64,000 nt of DNA from Solimicrobium sp040544425 (GTDB lineage: Bacteria; Pseudomonadota; Gammaproteobacteria; Burkholderiales; Burkholderiaceae_D), in contig JBEONO010000003.1 of assembly GCA_040544425.1 (NCBI GenBank), positions 248,001 to 312,000 on the forward strand. The letters run 5' to 3'. Every line of letters starts with the position of its first letter. Position 1 is the stretch's first letter. Positions 18,347-27,327 of the stretch are shown here, one piece after another. Under the pieces are notes generated by a model. That model was given only the letters and a program-made list of their open reading frames with translations. It ran no database searches and was not told where the DNA came from. A program made the translations under genes and the position numbers.

Positions 18347-18670
18347 ATGAATCGCACACTGACTCTTTTCACCGGTTTGATCAGCACCATGTGCACCGTC
18401 GCCATCGCGAACGGTATCAGCATGGATAACGATGCCGCGCGCATGACCAGCGCAAAAATCTCACTTGCACAGGCCATCACCGTCGCCGAACAACATGTCA
18501 GCGGTAAAGCCAGTCGCGCCGAATTTGATCATTCGCTGCGCGGCGATGTCTATGAAGTCGAGGTCCTGGCCGGTCCCAAGGTATTTGACGTGAAGGTCGA
18601 TGCAGAAAATGGCACGATTATTTCTTCCGTTGAAGATCAGCCGGATCGCGATGAAGACCACGAAGATTGA
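18347..18670 (+). CDS. Small periplasmic PepSY-domain protein
   Basis: A 107-residue protein starting at the ATG at 18347, behind a strong GGAGGA ribosome site; an in-frame TTG at 18335 is inside that site and is unlikely. Residues 1-22 form a signal peptide ending near AIANG. The rest is one PepSY-like domain (KISLAQAITVAEQHVSGKASRAEF... and YEVEVL... VFDVKVDAENGTIISS) with an acidic tail. PepSY domains are thought to inhibit or bind proteases or ligands outside the membrane. It lies 105 bases before a two-component pair, a frequent neighbourhood. Confidence 0.88.
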   Translation: MNRTLTLFTGLISTMCTVAIANGISMDNDAARMTSAKISLAQAITVAEQHVSGKASRAEFDHSLRGDVYEVEVLAGPKVFDVKVDAENGTIISSVEDQPDRDEDHED

Positions 18671-18775
18671 GTTGCATTGAGTGGCGCGAATGCATCAGGG
18701 TTTCCTCTGATGGTATTGCGTAGGTGCATGAACTAGGATCGAGCGCTTCAGTTTTCTGAACACAACAAAGGATCA

Positions 18776-19444
18776 ATGATGCGGGTGCTGCTGGTCGAAG
18801 ATGATTCCATGATAGGTGAGGCCGTGCAGGGTGCGTTGAAAGATGTGTCCTACGCGGTGGATTGGATCAAAAATGGCCAGACGGCACTCGATCTGTTGGG
18901 ATATCAGCGCTATGACATCGTTTTGCTCGATCTTGGATTGCCTGGCAAAGACGGTTTGCAGGTATTGAAAGCACTTCGCAGCAAGGATAATCCCGTGCCC
19001 CTGCTTATCATCAGCGCCCGTGATGCGGTCAGCGACCGGGTCAGTGGACTGGATCTGGGCGCCGACGATTATCTGCAAAAACCATTCGAAATTTCAGAAC
19101 TGCTGGCACGCATGCGCGCCGTGATCCGTCGCAAAGGCAGTACCGCCGGAGCCATGCTAAGCAATGGCGTGGTGACGCTGGATCCGGTTACTCACGAGGC
19201 GCACACCGGCGAGGGCGCGCCGATTCAATTATCCCGGCGCGAATTTGCCTTGCTGCAGGCGCTGCTGATCCGACCCGGCGCTATCCTGTCACGCAACGAG
19301 CTGGAAGAGCGGATCTATGGCTGGGGTGAAGAAGTGGAAAGCAATGCGGTCGAGTTTCTGATTTATGTGTTGCGCAAAAAGCTGGGCAATAATTTGATTA
19401 AAAACGTCAGAGGTGCGGGATGGATGGTCTCAAAAAGCGCATAA
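18776..19444 (+). CDS. OmpR-family response regulator
   Basis: A 222-residue transcription regulator. The receiver domain has the acidic pocket VEDD (residues 7-10), phosphoacceptor Asp52 in VLLDLGLPGKDG, the Ser in IISARDA and Lys in LQKPFE. The C-terminal winged helix carries LSRREFALLQALL and VEFLIYVLRKKLG, typical of OmpR/PhoB DNA-binding domains. An AAAGGATCA site precedes tandem ATGs at 18776 and 18779. It overlaps the kinase gene by 25 bases. Sequence resembles the QseB/TctD/BasR group; the target genes may include the PepSY gene upstream. Confidence 0.93.
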   Translation: MMRVLLVEDDSMIGEAVQGALKDVSYAVDWIKNGQTALDLLGYQRYDIVLLDLGLPGKDGLQVLKALRSKDNPVPLLIISARDAVSDRVSGLDLGADDYLQKPFEISELLARMRAVIRRKGSTAGAMLSNGVVTLDPVTHEAHTGEGAPIQLSRREFALLQALLIRPGAILSRNELEERIYGWGEEVESNAVEFLIYVLRKKLGNNLIKNVRGAGWMVSKSA

Positions 19445-20787
19445 GCACTTCGCTCCAGGCACAGCTTTCAATCTGGCTGTCAACGTCGATCCTGGGTGTG
19501 GCGGTCATTGCCGGCATGGTCGCCTTTTATTCGGCGTTTGCCGAGGCCAATGAATTGCAAGACAATGCATTGAGTCAGATTGCCGCAGTCTTTGAGCACT
19601 ATCAATTCGCCGATCTGCCGCAGAGCCCGTATGCCGAGCTGCTTGATGCTGATCATGATTCGCATATTCTTGTCCAAATGCTTGATGTTGATTCATCTGA
19701 ACTGACGCATCTTGAAACCAATGGGAAACGCCAGCTGGTTTTGCCCGGAAAATTGCCTAACGGTTTTCAAACGGTTCGGGCCGATGGTGAAGCTTATCGC
19801 GTGTATGTCAAAACGCTCGCGTCCGGACACCGTCTGGCCGTGGTTCAGGATACGGGTGCACGTGACGAAATTGCCCACAACGGCGCGCTGCACACGGTGA
19901 TGCCGTTCCTGATTCTGGTGCCGATTCTGCTGCTGGTCGTTGGGCGCCTGATCCACATTATCTTCAAACCGATTGCGGATTTGTCCAATGCCATTGACCG
20001 GCGCAGTGAACACGAATTGCATCAGATCGTCGCGACATCCCTGCCCAGTGAGGTACGCCCATTTGTGGACGCAATCAATCGACTGCTGCAACGCGTCGAC
20101 AAATCCATTCAGGCCCAACAACGCTTCGTTGCCTCCGCCGCGCACGAGTTGCGCACTCCGCTTGCTGCCTTGTCCCTGCAGGCCGAACGCCTTGCCAATA
20201 TCGAGATGACGCCCAAGGCCCAGGTCTTGTTTGCCCAGTTGCGGCGCGGTATCGAGCGCGGCCGGGATCTGATCGACCAGTTGTTGACCCTGGCGCGGGT
20301 ACAGGTGACTCCAGTCAACTCTGCTGCACCAGTTTCAGTGCAGAGAATTTTTCGTCGGGTGCTGGAAGCAATGCTGCCGCTGGCCGAAGCAAAACGCATC
20401 GACCTGGGGGTCAGCAGCGATGAAGATGCGCTGCTCAATGCTGACGAGCTGGAGCTCATGGTATTGGTAAAAAATCTGGTGGACAATGCAATCAGGTACA
20501 CGCCGGAAGGTGGACGGGTGGATCTGTCGGTATCCTGTGTCGACGGCACCGCCACAGTGCAGATTGCTGACAACGGTCCGGGCATTCCGGAGGAAGAATG
20601 GAACAAGGTGTTCGAGCCGTTTTACCGCCTGCTGGGCAATGACGGGATCGGGTCAGGATTAGGTTTGTCGATAGTTCAAACAATAGCGAAACGGCTTGGC
20701 GCGCATATAGCATTTGGTTACAGCAATGTGGCTGCGAAGTCAGGCCTGTTGGTCAGGGTAAATTTTGGTCATCATTCAACACAGTGA
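19420..20787 (+). CDS. Two-component sensor histidine kinase (QseC/TctE-like)
   Basis: A 455-residue inner-membrane kinase. Two membrane segments (about residues 16-40 and 165-185) flank a periplasmic domain of roughly 120 residues. A HAMP-like linker is followed by the H box FVASAAHELRTPLA, N box KNLVDNAIRYTPEGG, G1 DNGPGIPEEEW, F box FEPFYRL and G2 GSGLGLSIV. It pairs with the overlapping response regulator at 18776. The periplasmic signal cannot be identified. The kinase-like gene at 20796 starts only 8 bases after its stop and may be cotranscribed. Confidence 0.93.
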   Translation: MDGLKKRISTSLQAQLSIWLSTSILGVAVIAGMVAFYSAFAEANELQDNALSQIAAVFEHYQFADLPQSPYAELLDADHDSHILVQMLDVDSSELTHLETNGKRQLVLPGKLPNGFQTVRADGEAYRVYVKTLASGHRLAVVQDTGARDEIAHNGALHTVMPFLILVPILLLVVGRLIHIIFKPIADLSNAIDRRSEHELHQIVATSLPSEVRPFVDAINRLLQRVDKSIQAQQRFVASAAHELRTPLAALSLQAERLANIEMTPKAQVLFAQLRRGIERGRDLIDQLLTLARVQVTPVNSAAPVSVQRIFRRVLEAMLPLAEAKRIDLGVSSDEDALLNADELELMVLVKNLVDNAIRYTPEGGRVDLSVSCVDGTATVQIADNGPGIPEEEWNKVFEPFYRLLGNDGIGSGLGLSIVQTIAKRLGAHIAFGYSNVAAKSGLLVRVNFGHHSTQ

Positions 20788-20795
20788 GATAGGTT

Positions 20796-21818
20796 ATGGG
20801 TAACGAGATCAGCCTGGATACTTTGCAGCGCGCATTTGCCTGCGCATCCAATAAGGAAAAATTTAGTGCCGGTAGCGACTATCGCCGGGCGCACACGAGT
20901 CGCTGGGATATGTTCATCGATTGGCTGATTGACAGATGGGACCCGGCAAAGTCTGCGTTTGAAATCCGTGACAAGAAGCGGCAATTGATGAGAGTACTTC
21001 CTGATTTTGTCAGGAATCTGTTGAATAATCCGGTTGGCCCGGATGGAAATTTATCGAAACCAATTGCGATTGAATTTGATGGTCGGAAATTCATACTCAA
21101 AAGTGACGGTGGCAAGCTGTGTTTGCTGGACTATGCCGATCCAAAAAAAATGCTGGAACTGGGGGACATCAACGAATTTAAAACGACCATGTTTAAAGCC
21201 TACCTGAGGGAATACTCCTGCACGGTCAGTGCATGTGCCCGGAATTTCAATTTGCAAGGCGTGAGTTTTTTTGGTGAAGAGGTGAACGCCGCGGACTTTG
21301 ATGCAGCGCGGCGGGCAGGTGCTGATTTAAACGGCGCGAAAATCATCGATAAATCTGACGGGCGTATTGCCAAATTGGCTCGCGACCTCAGCGCCATGCA
21401 TGATCTGGGGAGGGTGCAGGGAGATATTGGTCCATCTGACCTTATCCGAACCTGCGGGACTGACAAACGTTTAAATGAAAAAATCGCGGAGATGGGAATT
21501 CCTTTGCAAACGCTTGATTTGGACGCAGGCCCTTTAAATCACCCCGATTTTTGGTATCGTCCAGGCAGACTCGCTGAGGTTAGCGAACCAAGCGCCATTA
21601 AATTCGACCAGCATCGCTTTTTTCTGTCCATGATGGCTCTGCATACGGGCAGGCTGCCGACAAATGGAATCTATCAAAAACCAGAAATTAACGAATTTGT
21701 GAATGGTCTTGATTGCCCTGAGTCATTGCGGGCGGAACTGAAATGGTTCATCTATGCGCCGTCGCAGCGAACTCTGAGCAAACCACTAGTCAATTATTTG
21801 ACGAACGAGCAAAAATAA
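20796..21818 (+). CDS. Unknown protein with a degenerate protein-kinase-like region
   Basis: A 340-residue protein with no signal peptide or membrane segment; I do not recognise its family. Residues 200-217 (AMHDLGRVQGDIGPSDLI) resemble a kinase catalytic loop, with Asp210 in the place of the catalytic base but Gly212 for the usual Lys and Asp215 for the usual Asn. LDLDAGP (240-246) could match a DFG-type motif, and KFDQHRFFLSMMALHTGRLP (269-288) matches the pattern of kinase helix F with its conserved Asp. I see no clear glycine-rich loop. The N terminus is helical with a Trp-rich stretch (residues 37-48). It may be a bacterial kinase, a pseudokinase or a translocated effector. It follows the sensor kinase by 8 bases. 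Confidence 0.6.
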   Translation: MGNEISLDTLQRAFACASNKEKFSAGSDYRRAHTSRWDMFIDWLIDRWDPAKSAFEIRDKKRQLMRVLPDFVRNLLNNPVGPDGNLSKPIAIEFDGRKFILKSDGGKLCLLDYADPKKMLELGDINEFKTTMFKAYLREYSCTVSACARNFNLQGVSFFGEEVNAADFDAARRAGADLNGAKIIDKSDGRIAKLARDLSAMHDLGRVQGDIGPSDLIRTCGTDKRLNEKIAEMGIPLQTLDLDAGPLNHPDFWYRPGRLAEVSEPSAIKFDQHRFFLSMMALHTGRLPTNGIYQKPEINEFVNGLDCPESLRAELKWFIYAPSQRTLSKPLVNYLTNEQK

Positions 21819-21828
21819 GAGCCAATTA

Positions 21829-22713
21829 CTAGCTTTGTCTCCGTAACACCAGGCCCAGCGCAATAGCAATCAAAATCCCGCCAATCAAATGCGCTGAAGT
21901 GATTTGCTCCCCCAAAAAGATTGCGCCCCACAGGACGCCAAACGGGGGAATTAAAAACGTCACGGTGAGCGATTTGACCGGGCCGATGTCGGCGATCAGA
22001 CGGAAGAAGACGACGTAGGCCAGGGCGGTACAGACCAGGCCAAGACCGGCCAGCGCAGCCCACACACCCATACCTCCCCAGGAAACCGGCGTATTGGTCG
22101 CCACGCTAAACAGGAAGGGCGGCAAAATCAGGGCGGTTGCGCCGAGCTGACTGCCGAGCGCGACCAGTTTGCTGTCCAGCCCGCCCAGATCGGACACCCA
22201 GCGCTTGGTTAAAAAACCAGCCAGGCCATAACAGCTGGTTGCTAACAGACAGGCCAGTGCACCCAGCAAGAGTTGTCCATCCATCACCATCGGTCCGGTG
22301 CGGGTCAGGACTGCCACACCACTTAAACCGAATAACACACCGAGCAATTTAATGAGGGTAAATTTTTCCGAGAAAAACAGGCTGCCGATCACAATTCCCA
22401 TTAATGGCGTGGTGGCATTGAAAATTGCCGAATAACCGGCGGGCAGATAGAGTGCCGCGATGTTGTACATGACTACCGGGATGCCGGAACTGATGGTGCC
22501 CAGCAGTAGCAAGGACTTAAATTTTCCGTTGAACTGCAGGCGGAATTTCATTAAAAACAAAATCACCAGCAATCCGGTCGAGGAAAGCAGGACACGGAAA
22601 AATGAGGTCGGCAATACACCCAACACCGGCACGATGATGCGCATAAATAAAAAGCTCGCGCCCCAGATGGCGGACAAGCCAAACAGTCTTACCAGATCGG
22701 CAGTTTTCAACAT
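21829..22713 (-). CDS. EamA/DMT-family transporter
   Basis: A 294-residue inner-membrane protein with about ten hydrophobic helices in two repeated halves, as in the drug/metabolite transporter superfamily. The ATG at 22713 (MLKTADLVRLFGLSAIWGAS) has GGGGA upstream; the frame extends 11 codons further without family character. The first helix has the typical SAIWGASFLFMR pattern and the second half begins around residue 145. It probably exports a small metabolite, but the substrate is not predictable. It converges on the kinase-like gene with a 10-base gap and is divergent from the RND operon. Confidence 0.88.
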   Translation of the reverse strand: MLKTADLVRLFGLSAIWGASFLFMRIIVPVLGVLPTSFFRVLLSSTGLLVILFLMKFRLQFNGKFKSLLLLGTISSGIPVVMYNIAALYLPAGYSAIFNATTPLMGIVIGSLFFSEKFTLIKLLGVLFGLSGVAVLTRTGPMVMDGQLLLGALACLLATSCYGLAGFLTKRWVSDLGGLDSKLVALGSQLGATALILPPFLFSVATNTPVSWGGMGVWAALAGLGLVCTALAYVVFFRLIADIGPVKSLTVTFLIPPFGVLWGAIFLGEQITSAHLIGGILIAIALGLVLRRQS

Positions 22714-22860
22714 CAATCCCCGGTGAATGAATTTCAAACCCGGCATTCTGACACTGTTCTACTTCCGGCGCTCGCATTCTGGCCGCAAATCACACGATTC
22801 GAAAAAGTGCCAGCTGTTTTGCTGTGCGGTTTTTGGCCTGCCAAGTGTCAATAAGTATTT

Positions 22861-22870
22861 TTGCTATAAT
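22861..22870 (+). promoter_or_regulatory. Extended -10 promoter of the RND efflux operon
   Basis: TTGCTATAAT ends at 22870: a consensus TATAAT (22865-22870) with the TG dinucleotide one base upstream, the hallmark of an extended -10 element. No good -35 lies at the normal distance (CAAGTG at 22842), which fits an extended -10 promoter. A start near 22877 leaves a leader of about 30 bases before the ATG at 22908. Confidence 0.55.
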
Positions 22871-22907
22871 TCGTCCCCTCCGTTGCAGCCATTTGAAAAA
22901 AGAAACT

Positions 22908-25900
22908 ATGTGGATTGTTAATATTGCTCTGCGCCGTCCTTACACATTTATCGTGATGGCGCTGCTAATCCTGCTGGCTACTCCGCTGGTGCTGTTCAAA
23001 ATGGCTACCGATATTTTTCCTGAAATCGACATCCCGGTGGTCAGCATTATCTGGAACTATTCCGGCCTGTCGGCGCAGGATATGGGGGCACGCATTACCG
23101 CTGCGACGGAACGCAGCCTGACCACCACGGTCAATGATATTGAACATGTCGAATCACAAACTTTGAGTGGTGTAGCAGTCGTTAAAGTATTCTTTCAACC
23201 GAATGCGAATATCCAGACCGCGATCGCCCAGGTCGTGGCAATTTCTCAGGCACAGTTGCGCGGACTGCCGCCCGGTACGACGCCACCGCTGGTGATCAAA
23301 TATTCTGCATCAAGCATTCCGGTGATCCAGCTTGGTCTGTCAAGTTCTACATTGACTGAACAGGCACTGAGCGATAACGCCCTCAATTTCCTCCGCCCGC
23401 AGCTGGTGACTGTGCCCGGTGCGGCGGTTCCTTATCCATTTGGCGGAAAGAGCCGAGTGGTGTCGGTCGACCTGGATACCGAGGCGATGTTATCCAAAGG
23501 GCTGACGCCAACTGATATCGTCAACGCAGTCAATGCGCAGAACCTGACTCTGCCATCGGGAACGATGAAAATGGGCTCGGACGAATATTATGTCAGCCTG
23601 AACGGCTCCACCGACACCGTGCCGGAATTAAATAATCTGCCGGTCGTTTCAAAAAGTGGTGCGACCACCTATCTGTCAGAAGTTGCCCGGGTCCGCGACG
23701 GTTTCTCGCCGCAAACCAATATCGTGCGCCAGAACGGCGAACGTGGCGTGCTGATCTCGATCCTGAAAAACGGCAACGCTTCAACGCTGGAAGTGGTCAG
23801 CAAACTGCGCGCCATGCTGCCGACGGCGATGCAGAGTTTGCCCAAAGAGATCACGGTCAAACCCCTGTTTGATCAATCCGTATTTGTTCGTGCCGCAATT
23901 ACCGGGGTTGTCCATGAGGCGATTATCGCCGCACTGCTGACCGCTGCGATGATCCTGCTGTTTTTGGGGAACTGGCGCAGCACCTGCATTATCGCGGTGT
24001 CGATTCCGCTGTCGATTCTGTCCTCAATTATCGCGCTGTATATGATTGGTGAAACGATCAATATCATGACGCTGGGCGGATTGGCACTGGCAGTCGGTAT
24101 TCTGGTGGATGATGCGACGGTGACGATTGAAAATATCGAACGACATCTGCACCTCGGTTCGGATCTGCACAAAGCGATTCTGGACGGTGCCGGTGAAATT
24201 GCCATCCCTGCGTTTGTGTCGACGCTGTGTATCTGTATCGTATTCGTGCCGATGTTCTTCTTGACTGGTGTCGCCAAATTCCTGTTTGTGCCGTTGGCTG
24301 AAGCGGTCGTGTTTGCGATGATGGCCTCGTATGTGTTGTCCCGCACTCTGGTGCCGACCATGGTGATGTTGATGATGGACCGGGCCCACGACGATCCGAA
24401 CGCGCAACCGAGTTTGTTGAAACGGGTCTATCGGCGCTTTGATGCCGGGTTCGAACAGTTCCGCGGTGGCTACGTCATCATCCTGTCGAAACTGCTGACC
24501 CATCGCAGGCAATTCGGCAGCCTGTTTTTGGGATTTTGTATTTTGTCGCTCGGGCTGGTATTTTTTCTGGGACGCGATTTTTTCCCAACCGTAGACTCCG
24601 GTCAGATTCGTTTGCACATGCGTGCGCCGACCGGAACCCGTATTGAAGAGACCGCCAGAATTGCCGATGAGGTCGAGAAAAAAATCCGCGAGATGATCCC
24701 GGCAGCGGAACTGGAAACCATTCTCGACAATCTGGGCGTGCCGTACAGCGGGATCAATCTGTCATACAGCAATTCGGGCACCATCGGCACCATGGATGGT
24801 GAAATCCTGATTTCCCTGCACGCCGAGCACAAGCCCAGCGCGCAGTATGTCAACCGATTACGCAATGAATTGCCGAGGTTGTTTCCGGGCGTGGAATTTT
24901 ATTTCCAGCCTGCCGACATCGTCACGCAAATTCTGAATTTTGGATTGCCCGCCGCGCTCGACGTGCAGATCTCCGGCAGCGATGTGGCGACCAACAATCA
25001 ATTCGCCAGCAGGTTGATGAAGCAGGTCAAGCAAATCCCCGGTGCGGTCGATGTGCATATTCAACAGAAACTGGATCTGCCGACGGTGGCACTGACCATG
25101 GATCGCAGTCAGTTAAAACAGCTCGGCATGAATCCGGTTGATGTGGCGCAGAATGTGCTGGTGTCCTTGTCAGGCAGCTTTCAGACTGCACCGGCCTTCT
25201 GGCTCAATCCGAAGAATGGGATTGTGTACAGCATTGCCGTGCAGACGCCCCAGTATCAGGTCAGTGATCTGGATGCCTTGATGCGCACGCCAGTCAGGTC
25301 GGCTGCCAATCCTGGCGTTGCGCCGCAGATTCTGGGCAATCTGGTGCGGGTCGCGCCGGCCGAGCAAGTCGCGGTAGCCTCACATTACAACATCGCTTCG
25401 GTGATCGATCTGTATGTCAGCGTTGACGGGCGCGATCTGGGCTCAGTAGCGGGGCAGGTTGAAACATTGGTTGATCAGATTCGTACCGAATTGCCTCGCG
25501 GTGCTCATATCACAATCCGCGGTCAGGTAGAGACGATGAAGTCTTCGTTCATCGGTCTGGGTGTCGGTTTGCTGTTGGCGATTGTGCTGGTGTATCTGCT
25601 GATCGTGGTTAACTTCCAGTCCTGGGTCGATCCATTCATTATTATTACCGCCTTGCCTGCCGCGCTGGCAGGGATAGTCTGGATGCTGTTCCTGACCGGC
25701 ACCACGCTGAGCGTGCCGGCGCTGACCGGTGCCATCATGACCATGGGTGTGGCCACGGCGAACAGTATTTTGATGGTCTCGTTTGCCCGCCAGTGTATGC
25801 AGGACGGCATGCCGCCATTGTCTGCGGCACTGGAAGCTGGCGCCACGCGGATCCGTCCGGTGGTGATGACTGCGCTGGCGATGATTATCGGGATGATTCC

Positions 25901-26090
25901 GATGGCCATCGGCTTTGGCGAAGGTGCAGAACAGAATGCACCGCTGGGACGCGCCGTAATCGGTGGTTTGCTATTTGCCACCGTATCTACCTTATTTTTT
26001 GTGCCGGTCGTATTTGCCGCCATCCATCGTCATTTAGAACAGCAGACCAGGCAAGCTCCGATGCCGCTGCCAGAACCAGGGAATACTTAA
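22908..26090 (+). CDS. RND-superfamily multidrug efflux pump, inner-membrane subunit
   Basis: A 1060-residue proton-driven exporter with the AcrB-type layout: a first helix, a large periplasmic domain (about 40-330), a block of helices, a second periplasmic domain (about 560-860) and the closing helices. The start is the ATG at 22908 (MWIVNIALRRPYTFIVMA); upstream codons in frame belong to the leader. The proton-relay region LGGLALAVGILVDDATVTIENIERH and the signature FPEIDIPVVS are present. The acidic pair DD in helix 4 is intact. It opens a three-gene operon with adaptor and outer-membrane channel. Substrate is unknown; the sequence is not of the CusA metal type. Confidence 0.94.
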   Translation: MWIVNIALRRPYTFIVMALLILLATPLVLFKMATDIFPEIDIPVVSIIWNYSGLSAQDMGARITAATERSLTTTVNDIEHVESQTLSGVAVVKVFFQPNANIQTAIAQVVAISQAQLRGLPPGTTPPLVIKYSASSIPVIQLGLSSSTLTEQALSDNALNFLRPQLVTVPGAAVPYPFGGKSRVVSVDLDTEAMLSKGLTPTDIVNAVNAQNLTLPSGTMKMGSDEYYVSLNGSTDTVPELNNLPVVSKSGATTYLSEVARVRDGFSPQTNIVRQNGERGVLISILKNGNASTLEVVSKLRAMLPTAMQSLPKEITVKPLFDQSVFVRAAITGVVHEAIIAALLTAAMILLFLGNWRSTCIIAVSIPLSILSSIIALYMIGETINIMTLGGLALAVGILVDDATVTIENIERHLHLGSDLHKAILDGAGEIAIPAFVSTLCICIVFVPMFFLTGVAKFLFVPLAEAVVFAMMASYVLSRTLVPTMVMLMMDRAHDDPNAQPSLLKRVYRRFDAGFEQFRGGYVIILSKLLTHRRQFGSLFLGFCILSLGLVFFLGRDFFPTVDSGQIRLHMRAPTGTRIEETARIADEVEKKIREMIPAAELETILDNLGVPYSGINLSYSNSGTIGTMDGEILISLHAEHKPSAQYVNRLRNELPRLFPGVEFYFQPADIVTQILNFGLPAALDVQISGSDVATNNQFASRLMKQVKQIPGAVDVHIQQKLDLPTVALTMDRSQLKQLGMNPVDVAQNVLVSLSGSFQTAPAFWLNPKNGIVYSIAVQTPQYQVSDLDALMRTPVRSAANPGVAPQILGNLVRVAPAEQVAVASHYNIASVIDLYVSVDGRDLGSVAGQVETLVDQIRTELPRGAHITIRGQVETMKSSFIGLGVGLLLAIVLVYLLIVVNFQSWVDPFIIITALPAALAGIVWMLFLTGTTLSVPALTGAIMTMGVATANSILMVSFARQCMQDGMPPLSAALEAGATRIRPVVMTALAMIIGMIPMAIGFGEGAEQNAPLGRAVIGGLLFATVSTLFFVPVVFAAIHRHLEQQTRQAPMPLPEPGNT

Positions 26091-26091
26091 T

Positions 26092-27327
26092 ATGACTGAA
26101 AATCGTCACGCCAAAATGGCCATGCACGCCGGTACCACTGATTCCCAACATCATCTCAAGCATGGCACGATCGTGCGTCGCGCCAAACTGGTTGCGACCT
26201 CGATTGTGGTGCTGCTGCTGATCGCTGCGGCGATCACGAGCGGTGTTCACGTGCTGCACAACCGGAACCTGGCCAACGCGACCGAAGAACACGCGCGGGT
26301 CTATGTGACCACAATTCATGCTACCAGCGACGCCAAAGGTCAGGCGGTGACATTGCCCGCTACCTTGCAGGGAATTATCGAAGCGCCGATCTTCGCGCGC
26401 AGCAGTGGTTATGTACTGCGCTGGAATAAAGATATCGGCAGCAGCGTTGCCAAGGATGAAGTGCTCGCGCTAATCGATACCCCGGAAGTGGACGCGCAAT
26501 TGGCACAGGCGACAGCTGCCCGGGCGCAGCAGGCAGCAAGCCTGGATCTGGCCAAAACCACGGCGGAGCGCTGGGAAGAATTGCGCAAGAAAGACGCGGT
26601 CACGCAACAGGACTTGAATGAGAAACGCAGCGCCTATACCCAGGCTGTTGCCAATCTGGCCGCTGCTGACGCGGATATGCTGCGTTTGAAAAAACTGGAA
26701 AGTTTCAAGAAAATACTCGCTCCGTTTTCCGGAGTCATTACCCGCCGTGATGTGGAGATCGGTGATCTGGTAAGCGGTGGCAATGGCGGCAATGGTGGCA
26801 CGGGGCGCGCCTTATTTACTTTGGCTAAAGTGGATCCGATCCGCCTGTACGTGTACGTGCCGCAAACCTACGCACAACGCATCAAGATTGACGATCCGGT
26901 GTCGGTGACCCTGACTGAACATCCGGGTGAGCCGGTGCAGGGCAAGGTCAAGCATATCGCCGGTGCGATTGATGCGGCAACACGCAGCCTGCAGGTTGAG
27001 ATCAACTTGCCCAATCATGATGGCAAGCTGTTGGCGGGCTCTTATGTGCAGGTCACGCTAACTGCTGGGGGCGCGCCACATATTTTGCGTGTGCCTTCCA
27101 ACGCATTGTTGTTTCGTCCGATCGGCACGCAGGTGGCTGTAGTCGATAATGCAGGCCACGTGAAACTGCACACCGTCACGGTTGGGCATGATTTTGGCAC
27201 GACCGTGGAGATATTGAGTGGCATCAGTGCCGAGGACGAATTGGTCTTGAATCCTGCTGATTCGCTGGCCGACAACGATGTCGTGACGGTCGCCAAGCCA
27301 GACACTGCCGGAAAGCCTCATTCATGA
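26092..27327 (+). CDS. RND efflux periplasmic adaptor (membrane fusion protein)
   Basis: A 411-residue HlyD/AcrA-type adaptor. An N-terminal membrane anchor (about residues 35-56) is followed by the lipoyl half (GIIEAPIFARSSGYVLRW and the returning ILAPFSGVITRRDVEIGDLV), an alpha-hairpin coiled coil (about 125-200), a beta-barrel and a membrane-proximal domain. It bridges the pump at 22908 and the outer-membrane factor at 27324. It starts one base after the pump stop and overlaps the next gene by 4 bases, so all three proteins should be made together. Confidence 0.93.
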   Translation: MTENRHAKMAMHAGTTDSQHHLKHGTIVRRAKLVATSIVVLLLIAAAITSGVHVLHNRNLANATEEHARVYVTTIHATSDAKGQAVTLPATLQGIIEAPIFARSSGYVLRWNKDIGSSVAKDEVLALIDTPEVDAQLAQATAARAQQAASLDLAKTTAERWEELRKKDAVTQQDLNEKRSAYTQAVANLAAADADMLRLKKLESFKKILAPFSGVITRRDVEIGDLVSGGNGGNGGTGRALFTLAKVDPIRLYVYVPQTYAQRIKIDDPVSVTLTEHPGEPVQGKVKHIAGAIDAATRSLQVEINLPNHDGKLLAGSYVQVTLTAGGAPHILRVPSNALLFRPIGTQVAVVDNAGHVKLHTVTVGHDFGTTVEILSGISAEDELVLNPADSLADNDVVTVAKPDTAGKPHS

